From: Delphinus delphis
Lineage: Eukaryota > Chordata > Mammalia > Artiodactyla > Delphinidae
Direction: 5' to 3'
Assembly: GCF_949987515.2 (NCBI RefSeq)
Contig: NC_082688.1
Coordinates: forward strand, 74,652,731-74,716,730
Length of the DNA: 64,000 nt
A program made the position numbers and the translations under genes. The notes beneath the pieces are model-generated. The model saw nothing but the letters and a program-made list of their open reading frames with translations, did no database searches and was not told the DNA's origin. Below, in pieces: positions 23,171 to 35,005 of the stretch. Every line of letters begins with the position of its first letter. The first letter of the stretch is position 1.

Positions 23171-23479
23171 GCCAGTATCTCTTCTGCCTCTTTTACATTT
23201 ATAGTTGGTAATTCTCCCAGCAACCCCTAGGACAGATAACATTAACTATGTTTTATAGATGAGGAAACCTGGCCTTGCCCAAGCTCACTCAGCTTCTCAC
23301 ATTTATTTATAATTCCATAGGGCATTGGTTTGCAACCATTTTCCTTTTGCTGAAGTCTTCCAAGAAGGGGAAATTTATTGGAAGGTTGAGGCCAAACAGA
23401 ACTTTTCAGACTGGAGTGAGAACAGGGTCACTCTTCACGTCCCTACTTGCAGCAGGCAGACAACATCATCTTTGTTCCT

Positions 23480-23665
23480 TTCATAGCACTTATCATAATT
23501 TCCAATTATTTGATGTCACTGTCTGATACTTATTCATTGTCTATCCACATAACTAGGCCGTAAGTTCTATGAGGCCAGGAAACTTAGTCTATCTTATTCA
23601 CCTTTGTATGTCTAGCACCTAGCAATGCTCCAGGCACACAGTAAGCAATCAGTAGGTATTTACTG
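23480..23665 (+). repeat. L2 LINE 3' end
   Basis: GCACTTATCATAATTTCCAATTAT, AACTAGGCCGTAAGTTCTATGAGG, TTGTATGTCTAGCACCTAGCAATG and CAGTAGGTATTTACTGAAATG are the familiar L2 tail. Confidence 0.82.
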
Positions 23666-24089
23666 AAATGTACAAAGTTAAGTAATACTTTTCCGTCAAT
23701 CCAATTATGGAGCAAATCAAGACAAAACAGAACTTCCAAAAACTGGAGAGCAGAAGGAAAAGTTAAATGAGTTCTCTATTAACTGAGGTTTTAGTCCATT
23801 TCTATCGCTAAAATCACTTTACAGGGCATTGCCGCCACTGTGGGGAAAGCGTGGTGACTTAGGTCACAGGCACAGGCTCCAGTCACTCAGCCCAATGGTG
23901 CAGTAGGAAAAGGATGAGAGGATGAACCCAACATGCATCTTGGAAGGTAAACAACTACACTTATGCATAGAGAGGTCATCTTCTTTTAATTTGAAAAGTG
24001 TTCCCAGAGCATACCTGGTAAATTCCCCAGAGAAACTGAAGTACAATTTACTGAAACAATGCGATGTTTCAAAGGTTTCTATCGGGAAG

Positions 24090-25290
24090 GCCTGCTAAAA
24101 AATTAAAGAAACCATGAAAGTAATGTCAGCAAATTTGGCTAGATCAAATAACTACATAAAATATTCACAAAGTTAAAAGAACTTTAGAAAACTATTTTTA
24201 GCAAGTAGGACAGACACTATCAAAAGATCACTCAAATTCATAGGAAAAATTCTCAGACTTAGTAGACAATTCTATAATGGGATTAAATACAAGTCTCCAA
24301 AGAACTCCAGTGGAACTAATTCTCCATTAAATGACTAATCAATATAAAGCCATTCAATTTCACTGGAGAGCAAAAGAACTGTGACTTTAAAAAATGAGCA
24401 ATGTCATTTTTTATAAGTTAGGTTTATTGAAGTATAATTTACACACAGGAAAACTCATTCTTTTCAAGTATATAGCTCAATGAGTTTTCACAAATATACA
24501 CAGTCACGAAACCATCATCAAGATCAAGATACAGAAAATTTCCATCACCCCCAAAAAGTTCCCCTGGACCCCTTTCCTTTCAATCCCTTCCCTCTTCCCC
24601 AGACCCTGATCCAATTTTTTTCCCTATAGTTTTTCATTTTCCAGAATGTCATATAAATAGAATCATAAAGTTAAGTAGCCTTTGAGCCTGGTTCAATGTC
24701 TTTTTTAGTCTATCAAAGTAGCAAAGATGTAAAAGGTAATAATAATGTTCATGAGTGTGCTCAGACACAGCTAATGTATGAATAAACTGTTATTACCTCT
24801 CTTGGGTGCAAACTGGCAATATGTACCAAGAGCCTAAAAATATTGATACACTTTGACCACTAATTCAATTTGTAGAAATCCCTATACCAACAGTTAATAT
24901 CAAAGATGTGCACAAAACTTATATATGCCCGAAGATGTTCATTACAGTGTTATTTATTATGGTAAAAATTTACAAACACCCTAAATGTTCAATGTAAAGG
25001 GAATGTATAAGTAAATTCATATAATAAACATATTTATCTATACACCAATTAGAAGTAAAGTTTACTGAAAGTTTTTGATGACATGGAAAATACTTATAAT
25101 ACTGGGAATAGCACAAAAGCAACATACAATGTTGCATATATATTATGATATCAGAGTAAAAGCACAGAGAAAAGAATGGAAGGAAAATTATTTTCTCTGA
25201 GTGATAGATGACTGTGAAAAGTATATATTCTTCTGTATTGTCCTAATTTTCTTCAATGCCCTTCTATTATTTTTATAATTAGACAAATAC
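24090..25290 (+). mobile_element. Old L1M 3' end, interrupted
   Basis: 24090-24260 resembles the late part of ORF2 (TTGGCTAGATCAAATAACTACATAAAAT...AAAGTTAAAAGAAC). 24720-25290 is a clearer old L1 end (CATTACAGTGTTATTTATTATGG, CAATTAGAAGTAAAG, ATGACATGGAAAATACTTATAATACTGGG). A reversed L1M segment (24405-24710) lies between them. The first part is weaker than the second. Confidence 0.6.
24405..24710 (-). mobile_element. Old L1M 3' region, antisense
   Basis: GTTTATTGAAGTATAATTTACACAC, CACGAAACCATCATCAAGATCAAG and TTTCCATCACCCCCAAAAAG are the reverse of an L1M 3' region. It sits inside, or next to, the forward L1M around it. Confidence 0.7.
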
Positions 25291-25371
25291 CTTATAAGAG
25301 ATATAAAGCTCTGCTTTCTATCTAACCTGAATCACTTTCGCTCTACTCTAAACTCTTAGGAAGATTCAGAT

Positions 25372-25500
25372 CTACTGGCCAATTACTCACACCTTTAACT
25401 AAGATTTATTAAGCACCTACTAGGCCCCAAGCGCTCTGTTAGGTGCTAGGACTACAAAGAATTTGACTCTGCCCTTATCTCAAAGGAATATTAGGTCAAT
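25372..25500 (+). repeat. Ancient repeat fragment, unnamed
   Basis: TTTATTAAGCACCTACTAGGCCCCAAGCGCTCTGTTAGGTGCTAGG is a widespread mammalian repeat start; a relative lies at 36230. Confidence 0.5.
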
Positions 25501-25579
25501 ATGTAAACACATAATATTGATTACTTCTAATAATTTATTTTACATCTTTACTTTATGCTAGATACTAACCATTTTTCAT

Positions 25580-25690
25580 ACATTACCTCATTTCCTCATC
25601 TGTAAAATGGAGATAATACTTGGGTGGTTATGAAGAGTCACCCTTAAAGCACGTAGCCAGTTCCCAACATAAAGCAGGCAACAGATATTT
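25580..25690 (+). repeat. MIR 3' half
   Basis: ATTTCCTCATCTGTAAAATGGAGATAATAC then AAAGCACGTAGCCAGTTCC...AACAGATATTTG is MIR in forward orientation. Confidence 0.75.
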
Positions 25691-28600
25691 GTTCTCCTCT
25701 AAAAGGTGTTATAACAGTGGCAAGAACTCAATAAACTAAGAACTAAATATACTAGGGGCACAATTCTACAGAGGAAAGAGAGGTCAGAGACACTTGTGCT
25801 CTGCTTGACAAGATCAGGATTTTGCAGGTGGTCAAGCAAAGGAAGGGTATTCCAGGCAGAGGGGCCAGTGTACATCCTCATCTCTTTGAAGATGACTTTT
25901 CTAGCACTTCTATAAGGAAAGAGTTCCCTGTGTGATTCACAAGAGCCTCTTAAAAGCAATGCTGCCTACTTGCATGAGACGGTCTCCAGTGTTATGACAC
26001 CCCCTGATAAATGTCGAGATTCATTTTCTAACTTGATTCTATAGGAAAGAGAGACAATTCCATCCCATGCATTGGAAATTGCCCTTTTGTTGGCCTTCCT
26101 ACACGGAGTAGGACCTTCACGGAAACTCACCAGAAAGCACACAAGCTACTAGGTAAGTGGAGACATCACACAGACCTTTGGAGGCAGCAACACAGCAATA
26201 TTATTTTTGCCAACAAAGAGTTTGCTCACTATCTTTTCTTCCTTACTCTTTCCTTGTCCTTCGCACTATCTACTGGGAGCTCTCCAAGTGCACAAACAAC
26301 ATATAAATTCTAGCCATCTCAGTGATCTTCTGGAAGAGGAAAAAAGGGGAAGAAAATTTTCTTTTAGATAAAATTATCCTTGTTTTGCTTCACAAAGATT
26401 AGTCACTAGTTGAGTGGTGTGACTGGTTACATCGCCAGCTTGAGCAGCATAAACTGAACACACAAGTTCAATGAAGACAGAGGGCGAATATCCATGTTAG
26501 TTATCAACCGTACCGAAGAGAGAGCTGAAGAGAAGCACCCCGTCAAGGGAAGAAGAGGCACAGAACAGGTCAACATCATGCAGTTAGAAATTAGGTCCAT
26601 GTAACTGCTTATGGCAGGAGGTGGAACTTTCAATATACATATTCAGTACAGATAACCTTCAAGGTTTCTGAACCTTCCCTCAAGAATCCCAGTTATTTCA
26701 GCCATAATTTCCAAACACCACTGCTTCTGCTAATACTTTGGCCCTGATTTAAGGAAACACTCCTGTTTAATTTAGAACCTAACTCCCACTCATCTTCACA
26801 TTTTTCTCATGAGCACAGCTCACAAGAGGTTTATTTATAAATGAGTACAGAAAGTCACAATGGACCGACAAAGCCAACGACATCCCTAGAAGTGGCCAAG
26901 TCAGCAGAGGCTTTGACATTCCATCAGCAGTCCTCTGCTCCTCTTAATGAAAGCACAGGAAGTAGGAAATGTAATACATGGTGGAAAACACTAGTCACAA
27001 GAGACCTTGTGAATATCTGTTCTTAGAGATGTTACGCATATAAATGAGGTCCATCCACCCTAGATTGCTGTGATGCTTTCCTGTTGGAACTGTGGGGCCG
27101 ACTCTCAGTTTGCTCACTGATATGATTTTGCAAAAGGTAAATTGAGTTTCTCTGAAGAAGCTTTCCTAAGTAACTTAATAATACGGCACTTTAATGTGAT
27201 GGGACTATTCAATCCTAGAGACAATTGTCCATGTAGAGTAAGAAGACTATAAGGTGAAAAAAAAAATAGCTTCCACTCATGAATCTCCTTTTCCTAATAC
27301 CTAGGACCCACTGAACCTTCTGGATGAATATGTGCCATTTTATTTCAACTCAGCCAACCTACAATGGTCCTGAGCAGAACCCATGAATCCATCTATAATT
27401 TATTAAAGACTTTCATGGCACTCTGTTCAACCAGTTCACACGGGATGCTCTGTTAAAAAATGGTTCCGTCACTGGAAAAGAGAAAATACAAGTCTTTGCC
27501 CCAAAACGTTTAGAGTGACTGCATGTAGATGTTTATAGACTGGAATTCCAAGAATGTCTTGTCGTGATGCTGACAGGGCAAATAGCTCTGCATTTAGCCA
27601 CAACTAATAGAATATGTGTCCATGGACATTTCCCTAAGTATGTCTGAACATCACTTCATCCACAACTTTCCCTGAATTCAAGGAGTCCACAACTTCTAGG
27701 GTAAAATTGAAAACAATAAACACTCAGGTTTTTGGTGTAATTGCAATCTTCTGTTAGCATCTTCTTTTTGCATTTTGAGTCGCATTAGAAAGAAATGCTT
27801 CATGAGCACACCATGTGTGAACAACCCTACTGCTAGTGTGTTATTTCTATTCTGGGTGTAATATATTTTTACCCAGGGCCAGCAGAAGAAGAGAAATGAG
27901 GCATAGATTTCTCTAAGAGGAGCAGGAAGGGGGAAAATACTGAGAACACACAACTACACTACCAGAAAGGTCAGCCAGGGATCTGTATAAGTCGGAAGAG
28001 CTGATAAACAAGACAAGGAAAAATATGAGCCTTCACTGAACTTAACTTGGTGTCTTCCAGCCTTCTCAGGGCTGCCAGTGACAGAACTAGAGGGACCTCT
28101 CAGATTCAGAGTCAATGCAGGACATACTTGCTAGGCACTGTGCTAGATGATATCACCTCCATCATGGGTCACATGCAAAGGGCTCAGGCCTTTGCAGGAA
28201 GACTTGGCTCCCCTTTGCTGACCAGAGAATACAATAGCACCTAAGTAGGAGGCTTCCAGGATTGTGAGGCCAAGTGTCAGAGAACAAGTGGCCAATGGTG
28301 GGACTAGCACTGCTACTTTTAGAGCATTCGCTGATGTCCAAAAGAATTCCAGTGGCTACAGAAATTTAAAGGGATGAAACAGAAGCTCAAGGTCAAGGAG
28401 TGCCTTCAAGGCAGACCGTGCATGGTCGCTAAGGTCTTTTCCCAAGATGCCTCCACAGAATGATATTCACTATCTTGAAAGTAGACCGTGGTTCCCAGTA
28501 GGACAAAGTCAAAAACTAAATTTTTTCAGGATCCTGAGAATTAACCCACATCTCATATTAAACAAGCAAAAGAAACTAATGTGTAAAACCAGAAGACCAA

Positions 28601-28729
28601 TGTATTTTTTCACAAAGAGAAATTAGTATCAAAGGGAATACATGGATTCCATTTAACCACTGTTTTCCGGTTCTGTTCACAGATCTCTATGGAAAGCCAT
28701 TAGAATGTACTTAAAAACAAGTCATAGAA
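25691..28729. other. Three kilobases without a recognised element
   Basis: No young transposon, RNA gene or convincing coding frame. All open frames are 60-86 codons, lack known motifs and are what chance would give. Confidence 0.45.
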
Positions 28730-29200
28730 AATCCAGCTCAAATTGGGTTAAACAATAATTTATTGATTGCTTTATATAACCCAAAAGGTCTGTGCTAGGA
28801 AGTACTCCAGGCAAGGCTTGATCCAGCAGCTTAAGGCTATCACCAAGAATTAAATTTCTTTTGATATATTGGCTCTATTTTCCTTCATATTGGCACCCTT
28901 TCCATGGTGGCAAAATGGTTGTCAGCAGCAATAAGATGATATGCATTTTTCTATTCAACTTTAGTAAAAGAATGATGGCTTCTTTCTGTCCAACCATCAA
29001 ATAAAGGTCCTAAACTTTACTTTGACTGGAATAAATGAGATAAGTACCTATCCATGATCTAATCACTATAGCCAGAGGATTAGTTTAGGTCTAGGTCAGT
29101 TTTTATCCCTGAATCAATCACTGTGACAAAGAGTATGGGTTTGTGAAAATTGGTTTACAGCCAATCTCTGGAGTTAAGGGATGGCCAAACTACAATACAA
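28730..29200 (+). repeat. Ancient interspersed repeat, unnamed
   Basis: AATTTATTGATTGCTTTATATAACCC, GCAAGGCTTGATCCAGCAG, CCATGGTGGCAAAATGGTTGTCAGCAGC, TCAATCACTGTGACAAAG and a later GAGTTAAGGGATGGCC follow, in order, a mammalian repeat that I recall. I am not sure of its class. Confidence 0.5.
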
Positions 29201-29424
29201 TCTATACAGTGTAAATAGGCTGGGATAAATGCTTGGGAGGCAGCGACATGATTCTACTGTACAAAGACATACTGTAAAGAGGGTTGCTTTATAAACCTGG
29301 GATCAGAAGAAATCCAGAAATACAAATTTTAATGGCATTAAGATAAACAGCAGGATTCCCCCAACTCCATAGGAATTCCATTGCCAAAGTTTCTAGAAAG
29401 TAACTGGCTAACTTCTATCAATAT

Positions 29425-29745
29425 ATCTTAAGAATGAAAGGGGGAAAAAGGCCAATACTGTGTGATTCCACTTACGTGAGGTACCTAGAGTTAATCAAAT
29501 ACATAGAGACCAAAAGGAGAATGGTGGTTGCCAGAGGCTGCAAGGGGGGTGGTGGAGGCATGATGTGGAGTTCTTGTTTAATGGGTATAGAGCTTCAGTT
29601 TTGCAAGACGAAAAGAATTCTGGAGCTAGGTGATGGTGATGGTTGCACAATATGAATGTACTCAATACTCCAGAACTGCACTCTCAAAAATAGTAAAGAT
29701 GATACATTTTATGTTTTGTGTATTTTACCATAATTTTTAAAAAAG
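29425..29745 (+). mobile_element. Old L1M 3'UTR
   Basis: TGTGTGATTCCACTTACGTGAGGTACC, GAATGGTGGTTGCCAGAGGC, GATGGTGATGGTTGCACAATATGAATGTACT and the final TTTTACCATAATTTTTAAAAAAG are the standard L1M 3' end. Confidence 0.88.
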
Positions 29746-31039
29746 GAATAAATGGATTAATTGGATGAGTTATAGGCATATCTTATAGGCCTTGGAGTTG
29801 AATTTCAGTATCTCCACTCTAAAGTGTTATGTGCTTTTTTTTAAGTCAAGTTACGAAAGAAAAAAAGCATTATTTTTCCGTTGCAAGAGATCTAGGGTCA
29901 AACACCACAATGACACACTAAGAAGAAATTGTCTTAGGTGCCTTTGGGCTCAAGGAACAGAATGTAGGCAGTTACCTAGTCTCCCACCATCATATGGCTT
30001 AAGTTGAGTCCGTCTTGCTTAAGTGGGCATAGCTGGAGACAATTTAAATTGTGCTCCAGGAGAGAGATCTTCTGGTACCCACCACCTCACATATTTATAG
30101 CTGGGAGGTGACAGAGATCACCTAACCCTGTTGCTCTGAAAACGAGGCACAACCTTGCCAGTGTGAAAAAACATTCTCTTCTCAATGCCCATCTTCTGGG
30201 AAGTTTGTGTATCAGAATTGGTGCCAGGCAGTATAACTTCTGGCTCTCTCTGCCGGGCCAGCTCATTACTGGACGACCCGAGAGAAAGTTGCTGGAGGCA
30301 TCCAGAGAGAAAATGCCTCGTTTTTCCTCATCATCTGACATCCAAGTGCTTGGAGGAAGCTTCACTGTGGTCCCTAAGTACTGACTGAAAACATCAACTG
30401 TATTTCCAAAAAAAGTCAGTAGGACAGAGGAAAACACTTCATTGGTAGTTAAAGTAGCATGTCCAGGGGCTGGGAAAAGAGCTGGTGGAGTTAGAACCGG
30501 TAAAGGATGAAGGAAGGATGCCGAGTGTGCACACCTGATAAGGTTCATAAGCCACGGAACCGCAGCCAGGCTTTGGTTATCTTAGCATAAGTAACAGGGC
30601 TGCGTAGAGCTCTTTCATTACATTGACTTTGATTTCTTTACTCCGTGGGATCCCTGCATATCTGATAATTGAACTGTAAAAACACCGCACAGACACTGAG
30701 CTGATGTGGCCCAAGAGCAGCCAGAGATACGCCCTCCAAAGACTATGTCTAACGTTGACAACTAAAGGATAAATATCTCACTGACTTCTTAATAATCCTT
30801 ATAGAATTAATGCCATCATCTGGTGGTGGATTAGCATTTCCTAAATAAAGGAGCAAGTCCCTGGAGGGATGTAAGATGTTAGGTAATGATGAGTTAGTGT
30901 TTCATTTAGGCTTTGTAGTGAGTGAGACGATTAATATACCTACTCTTAGTGTGGTTGCACATTATTATTTGTGACATGGTAACAGTGTTTTGAGAATTTA
31001 TTAACTGTAGGACATTGTGGTAACCTATATATTATACAT
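29746..31039. other. Unassigned sequence with one 153-codon minus-strand frame
   Basis: No transposon recognised. A frame at 30087-30548 (minus) is the longest in the window outside LINE sequence. It has no motif I recognise, no signal peptide pattern and no visible splice context, so I do not call it a gene. Confidence 0.4.
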
Positions 31040-31475
31040 CAGCTCCTCTAACCCTTAAAACACTGTAATGTCAGTATCATTCCAAGTTCACAAATGAAGA
31101 AATCAAAGCTCAAAGCGTTTGGTAATTTGTCCTGGATCACGTAATCAAGAAATAGCAGGGCTTCCCTGGTGGCGCAGTGGTTGAGAATCTGCCTGCCAAT
31201 GCAGGGGACACGGGTTCGAGCCCTCGTCTGGGAAGATCCCACATGCCGCGGAGCTACTAGGCCCGTGAGCCACAACTACTGAGCCTGTGCGTCTGGAGCC
31301 TGTGCTCCGCAACAAGAGAGGCCAAGACAGTGAGAGGCCCACGCACGGCGATGAAGAGTGGCCCCCGCTTGCCACAACTAGAGAAAGCCCTCGCACAGAA
31401 ATGAAGACCCAACACAGCCAAAAATAAATAAATTAAAAAAAAATAGCAGATCTGTGATTCAAACTCATATCTCTC
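31040..31475 (-). repeat. MIR split by a CHR SINE
   Basis: Left part 31040-31149 (AAATGAAGAAATCAAAGCTCAAAGC, GATCACGTAATCAAG) and right part 31450-31475 (ATCTGTGATTCAAACTCATA) make one reversed MIR once the SINE is removed. Confidence 0.75.
31159..31440 (+). mobile_element. CHR SINE, long type
   Basis: It begins GGCTTCCCTGGTGGCGCAGTGG with A-box/B-box-like tRNA remnants (GGTTCGAGCCC), then the ACAACTACTGAGCC body, and ends AAAAATAAATAAATT with an A-run. Perfect 9-base duplication AAATAGCAG at 31150-31158 and 31441-31449. Confidence 0.95.
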
Positions 31476-31841
31476 TGAGCCAAAAAACTCACATTCTTTT
31501 TTTTTTTTTTTTTAAAGAAAAACACATTCTTCATCATCATGGTTCAACAGGCCTATATCTCTGTTGGACTGATGAAGTTTTGGTGGGCATTCTACACTTT
31601 GAATTCTTCTCTAAAAAGGCATCTAGACAACGCTGGATGTTGGGAAAACATAAATTTTATCCTTTAGGCAAAAGAGATATCCAGACTTGAAGTTCTATGA
31701 TATCCACTGTGACTGGCGATAGGCTACCCCATCAGGAGAGGAAATGGAAACTGTATTCCTTAGTAAGAAGTGAGTTCCCCCATTTCCGACCTTGGTTTTC
31801 TTTAAAGAAAAATCACTTTTTATTTCTTTAATGTTGTATCT

Positions 31842-32128
31842 ATTTTATTTATTTATTTTTGGGTCTTCGTTGCTGCACGCAGGCTTTCTCTAGTTGCGGT
31901 GAGTGGGGGCCACTCTTCGTTACAGTGTGTGGGCTTCTCATTGTGGTGGCTTCTCTTGGCATGGGCACTAGGTGCGCGGGCTTCAGTAGTTGTGGCACGC
32001 AGGCTCAGTAGTTGTGGAGCACGGGCTAGTTGCTCCGCGGCATGTGGGATCTTCCCGGACCAGGGCTCGAACCTGTGTCCCCTGCATTGGCAGGCGGATT
32101 CTTAACCACTGCGCTACCAGGGAAGCCC
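31842..32128 (-). mobile_element. CHR SINE, long type
   Basis: On the minus strand it starts GGGGCTTCCCTGGTAGCGCAG and ends with AAAAATAAATAAATAAAAT. The body is more diverged than in other copies (CGAAGAGTGGCCCCC, AACTAGAGAAAGCC), suggesting an older insertion. Confidence 0.93.
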
Positions 32129-32184
32129 CCAACCTTGGCTTTTGAAGCCTCCTTCAAAGGACTACTGCTTGAATAGTATCGGGT

Positions 32185-32305
32185 TTAAGCAGGGGTTAGC
32201 AGACCTGGGTTCAAATTCAAATTCTACCACTTAATAGCTGGTCAACCTCAGTCAAGTTATGTAATTCCCAGAACATCACTTTTCTCATCCATAAAATGGA
32301 TATCA
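32185..32305 (+). repeat. MIR
   Basis: GCAGACCTGGGTTCAAATTC, CTACCACTTAATAGCTGG and TTTTCTCATCCATAAAATGGATATCATAC are MIR in forward orientation. Confidence 0.82.
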
Positions 32306-32329
32306 TACTAATGTAAAATTTTTGCTCCC

Positions 32330-32710
32330 TTTTAACCTTTGCCATTTAAATAAGCATGTCAGTTGTGGTTTTAGTTTTCATTTCCCTAATGACTAATTTC
32401 TCTAAGGACTACATCTTCTTTGCCAAATTCTCTGTCGAAATCTTTTATACAGTTTTAAAAAATTGGGTTGTTGGTCTTCTTAGTATTAAGTTTTGAGAGG
32501 TTTTTTAAAAAATAAATTCTGGATACGTACCAAGTGTAGGTGAGAATATGGAGCATTTGGAAGTCTCATGCATTGCTGGTGAGGATGTAAAACGGTAGAA
32601 CCACTTTAGAAAACTGGTGGCAGTTTCTGAAAAAGTTAAATATATACCTACAATATGACCCAGCCTTTCTATACCTAGGTTTTCACCCAAGAGAAATGAA
32701 AACATGTGTG
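32330..32710 (+). mobile_element. Old L1M with internal inversion
   Basis: 32330-32505 is reversed ORF2 (TTTTCATTTCCCTAATGACTAA, TTGGGTTGTTGGTCTTCTTAG). 32530-32710 is forward ORF2 from slightly further downstream (GTAGGTGAGAATATGGAGC, CATTGCTGGTGAGGATGTAAAACGG, ATGACCCAGCC). About 70 bases of L1 are absent at the joint. Twin priming fits, but the 3' tail is not visible here. Confidence 0.65.
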
Positions 32711-32714
32711 CATG

Positions 32715-33035
32715 TTCAGTTAGTTTCCAATATTCCCCTTGTCCTGGGGATTGCCCCTTTTACAAAGGAGGAACCCCCCCGCAGTCATGCCTGGACCACG
32801 TGACCCTGCCTTCCTGGCCAGAGTCGGTCCATCTGACAGCAGGTCACTAAAGCTGAGAATTATAGATGTCAGTATCCTAGAGAAAAGGTCCATAATTTCC
32901 TGCTTCTGAGGTTCCTGACATTGCCTGGCTCCAACCCAACCAAAGACTGGCTGCTTTAACTCTTAGATTTCAGAACCTGAGTGTCCTGTCAATAAATTCC
33001 TTCTATGTTAGCTAGCTGGAGGTGGTGTATGTTGT
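32715..33035 (+). repeat. Possible ancient LTR or DNA-transposon fragment
   Basis: The block contains CCTGGACCACGTGACCCTGCC, CTTTAACTCTTAGATTTCAGAACCTGAG and CAATAAATTCCTTCTATGTTAGC, which resemble the polyadenylation end of an old LTR-like repeat. Family not identified. Confidence 0.35.
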
Positions 33036-33164
33036 CTGCCACCCAGGGGAAGAAATGAAATTGACATTTAACTCATTGCATTGATATTTCTTATGCTTTC
33101 TATCACAAGTGGGCACACCTCTATTTTTTTTTAAACGGGTGTTCAGTTGGCTCTGCGAGTCATT

Positions 33165-33640
33165 CATCCATCCCTTCATTTAACAAACTTTGATCCAATG
33201 ACACACTCTATGCCAGGCACTGTACCAAACATTTTCAAATCTTGTTCAAATTATACAACTGCCCGTGTAACAATCGCATGCTCACAGCTGAGAAAGCTCA
33301 GGTTAGAGGGGTTCAGTCACTTGCTTAAACTTGGAGTCCCTGATAGGTACTGGATCCTGCCTGCTAGGATTTGAGCCCAGGCCTGACTAGCTTCAGAGCC
33401 ACACTTTTTTTTTTTTCAGTACACGGGCCTCTCACTGCCGTGGCCTCTCCCGTCGCGGAGCACAGGCTCCAGACACACAGCCTCAGCGGCCATCGCTCAC
33501 GGGCCCAGCTGCTCTGCGGCATGTGGGATCTTCCCGGACCAGGGCACGAACCCATGTCCCCTGCATCGGCAGGCGGACTCTCAACCACTGCGCCACCAGG
33601 GAAGCCCAGAGCCACACTTTTTCCATTACCCGTGCTCTGT
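33165..33640 (-). repeat. MIR split by a CHR SINE
   Basis: Left part 33165-33409 (CACACTCTATGCCAGGCACTGTACC, GCTGAGAAAGCTCAGG, CTTGCTTAAACTTGGAGTCC, GGATTTGAGCCCAGGCC) and right part 33608-33640 (AGAGCCACACTTTTTCC, CCCGTGCTCT) make one reversed MIR. Confidence 0.75.
33410..33607 (-). mobile_element. CHR SINE, short GC-rich type
   Basis: Same short type as at 3331 and 21376. Flanked by a perfect 15-base duplication AGAGCCACACTTTTT at 33395-33409 and 33608-33622. The intact duplication suggests a relatively recent insertion. Confidence 0.96.
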
Positions 33641-34369
33641 CCGCTGGTAGTGGTAAGCCCCAACATGAGCAGTGAGCTCTCCGTGACCAGTCAAGCCACT
33701 GTGGCTGGCGGCTTTGGCAGTTAAGGGGTCCCAAGATGCTTCCTGGATGCTCTCATGACCAACGGGAGTTAGGTCAGGAGTTTGCCCCTAAAAGACTTAG
33801 TGTCCTGGGAACGGATGAATTATCTATTCTTGAAGGCAGGGACAATCAGAGGACCTTCTTCCCTGATGTTGATGTCTACCTAGTAATGAAACTGACTCCT
33901 CGGTGACAAATGAGCAGCAAAATCCTAAAAAAAAAGCCAGCCAACCACAAACACAGGAAATGCTCAACCAGTGCCACCCTTGGTCACAAATCAAAAGATC
34001 ATAGGGCTGAAATAGTCTTCCTGTGAACTCATTGGAACTTTGACCACTTATGAAAAGCTGAGGATTAAAGCTACATTTTTACATAGTTGCTGGAAACACC
34101 CCTAATAATTTCAGTTGCACGGGTTCAGGCTAAAGCCAGAGACCTCGTGATACGTTCTTTTCCTCAGGGAAGTAAGTCTACCAGAGCAGGGGGAGATTTT
34201 CATTTTCAATTTAGAGATTTCAGTAGAGTTTAAACGTGCTACTGTTGGATTTTAAAAGATAATAAAAGGGGAAATTCCACAGACCTTCACTTTATATATT
34301 TTTCCTTATGATCAGCCTGCAGAAATACGAAAACTGCCCAGAGCTCACGTGCACTGAAAATCATCACAG
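33641..34369. other. Unassigned sequence
   Basis: No supported feature. Confidence 0.4.
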
Positions 34370-35005
34370 TGTCATTTGTAGGAGTAAAAATGGAAACAAG
34401 CATTCAATAATCTGGTAATGATACGTACAATGTTACAAATTGATTTTATTCAATTTTTTAAAGTTTTTAAATAATCTGGTAATCCATGTGATAAAACTAT
34501 GTATACATCAAACATATTTCAAATACTAATTTAATAATATAGGGTAATATTTATGATTTGTTACATGATAAAAAAATAGGGTACAAAAATAGATATTCAG
34601 TCTGATCCTGAAATGTGTGTGGTATGTGTTTGCGTGTGTGTGTTAGGAAGAGAATATACCAACGGCAGTGATATCTGAATATGTATAAAATGCTTTCCTC
34701 CTTACTTTTATATCTTATCCATTATTAAAATACATATATGCTAAATGTAATGTGGTACCTCAGCAGATTGGATCCTGGAACAGAAAAGGAATATTAATGG
34801 AAAAACATGGAATCTGAATAAAGTCTGTTGCTTAGTTAATAGTAAGGTAGCAATGGTAGTACTTTAGTTTGATAACTGTACCATGGTTATGTAAGATGTT
34901 AACACTTGGGGAAGCCGAGGATAAGGCTATATGGAAACTCTCTGTACTATCACCGCAACTCATTTATAAATATAAAATTATTTTTCAAAATAAAAAAAAT
35001 TTTAA
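34370..35005 (+). mobile_element. Old L1M 3' end(s)
   Basis: 34370-34740 resembles late ORF2/3'UTR of an old L1 (GTAATCCATGTGATAAAACTATG, TACATGATAAAAAAATAGGG). 34750-35005 is a clearer L1M tail (GATAACTGTACCATGGTTATG, GATGTTAACACTTGGGGAAGCC, TATATGGAAACTCTCTGTACTATC, then AAAATAAAAAAAATTTT). They could be one or two insertions. Confidence 0.65.
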
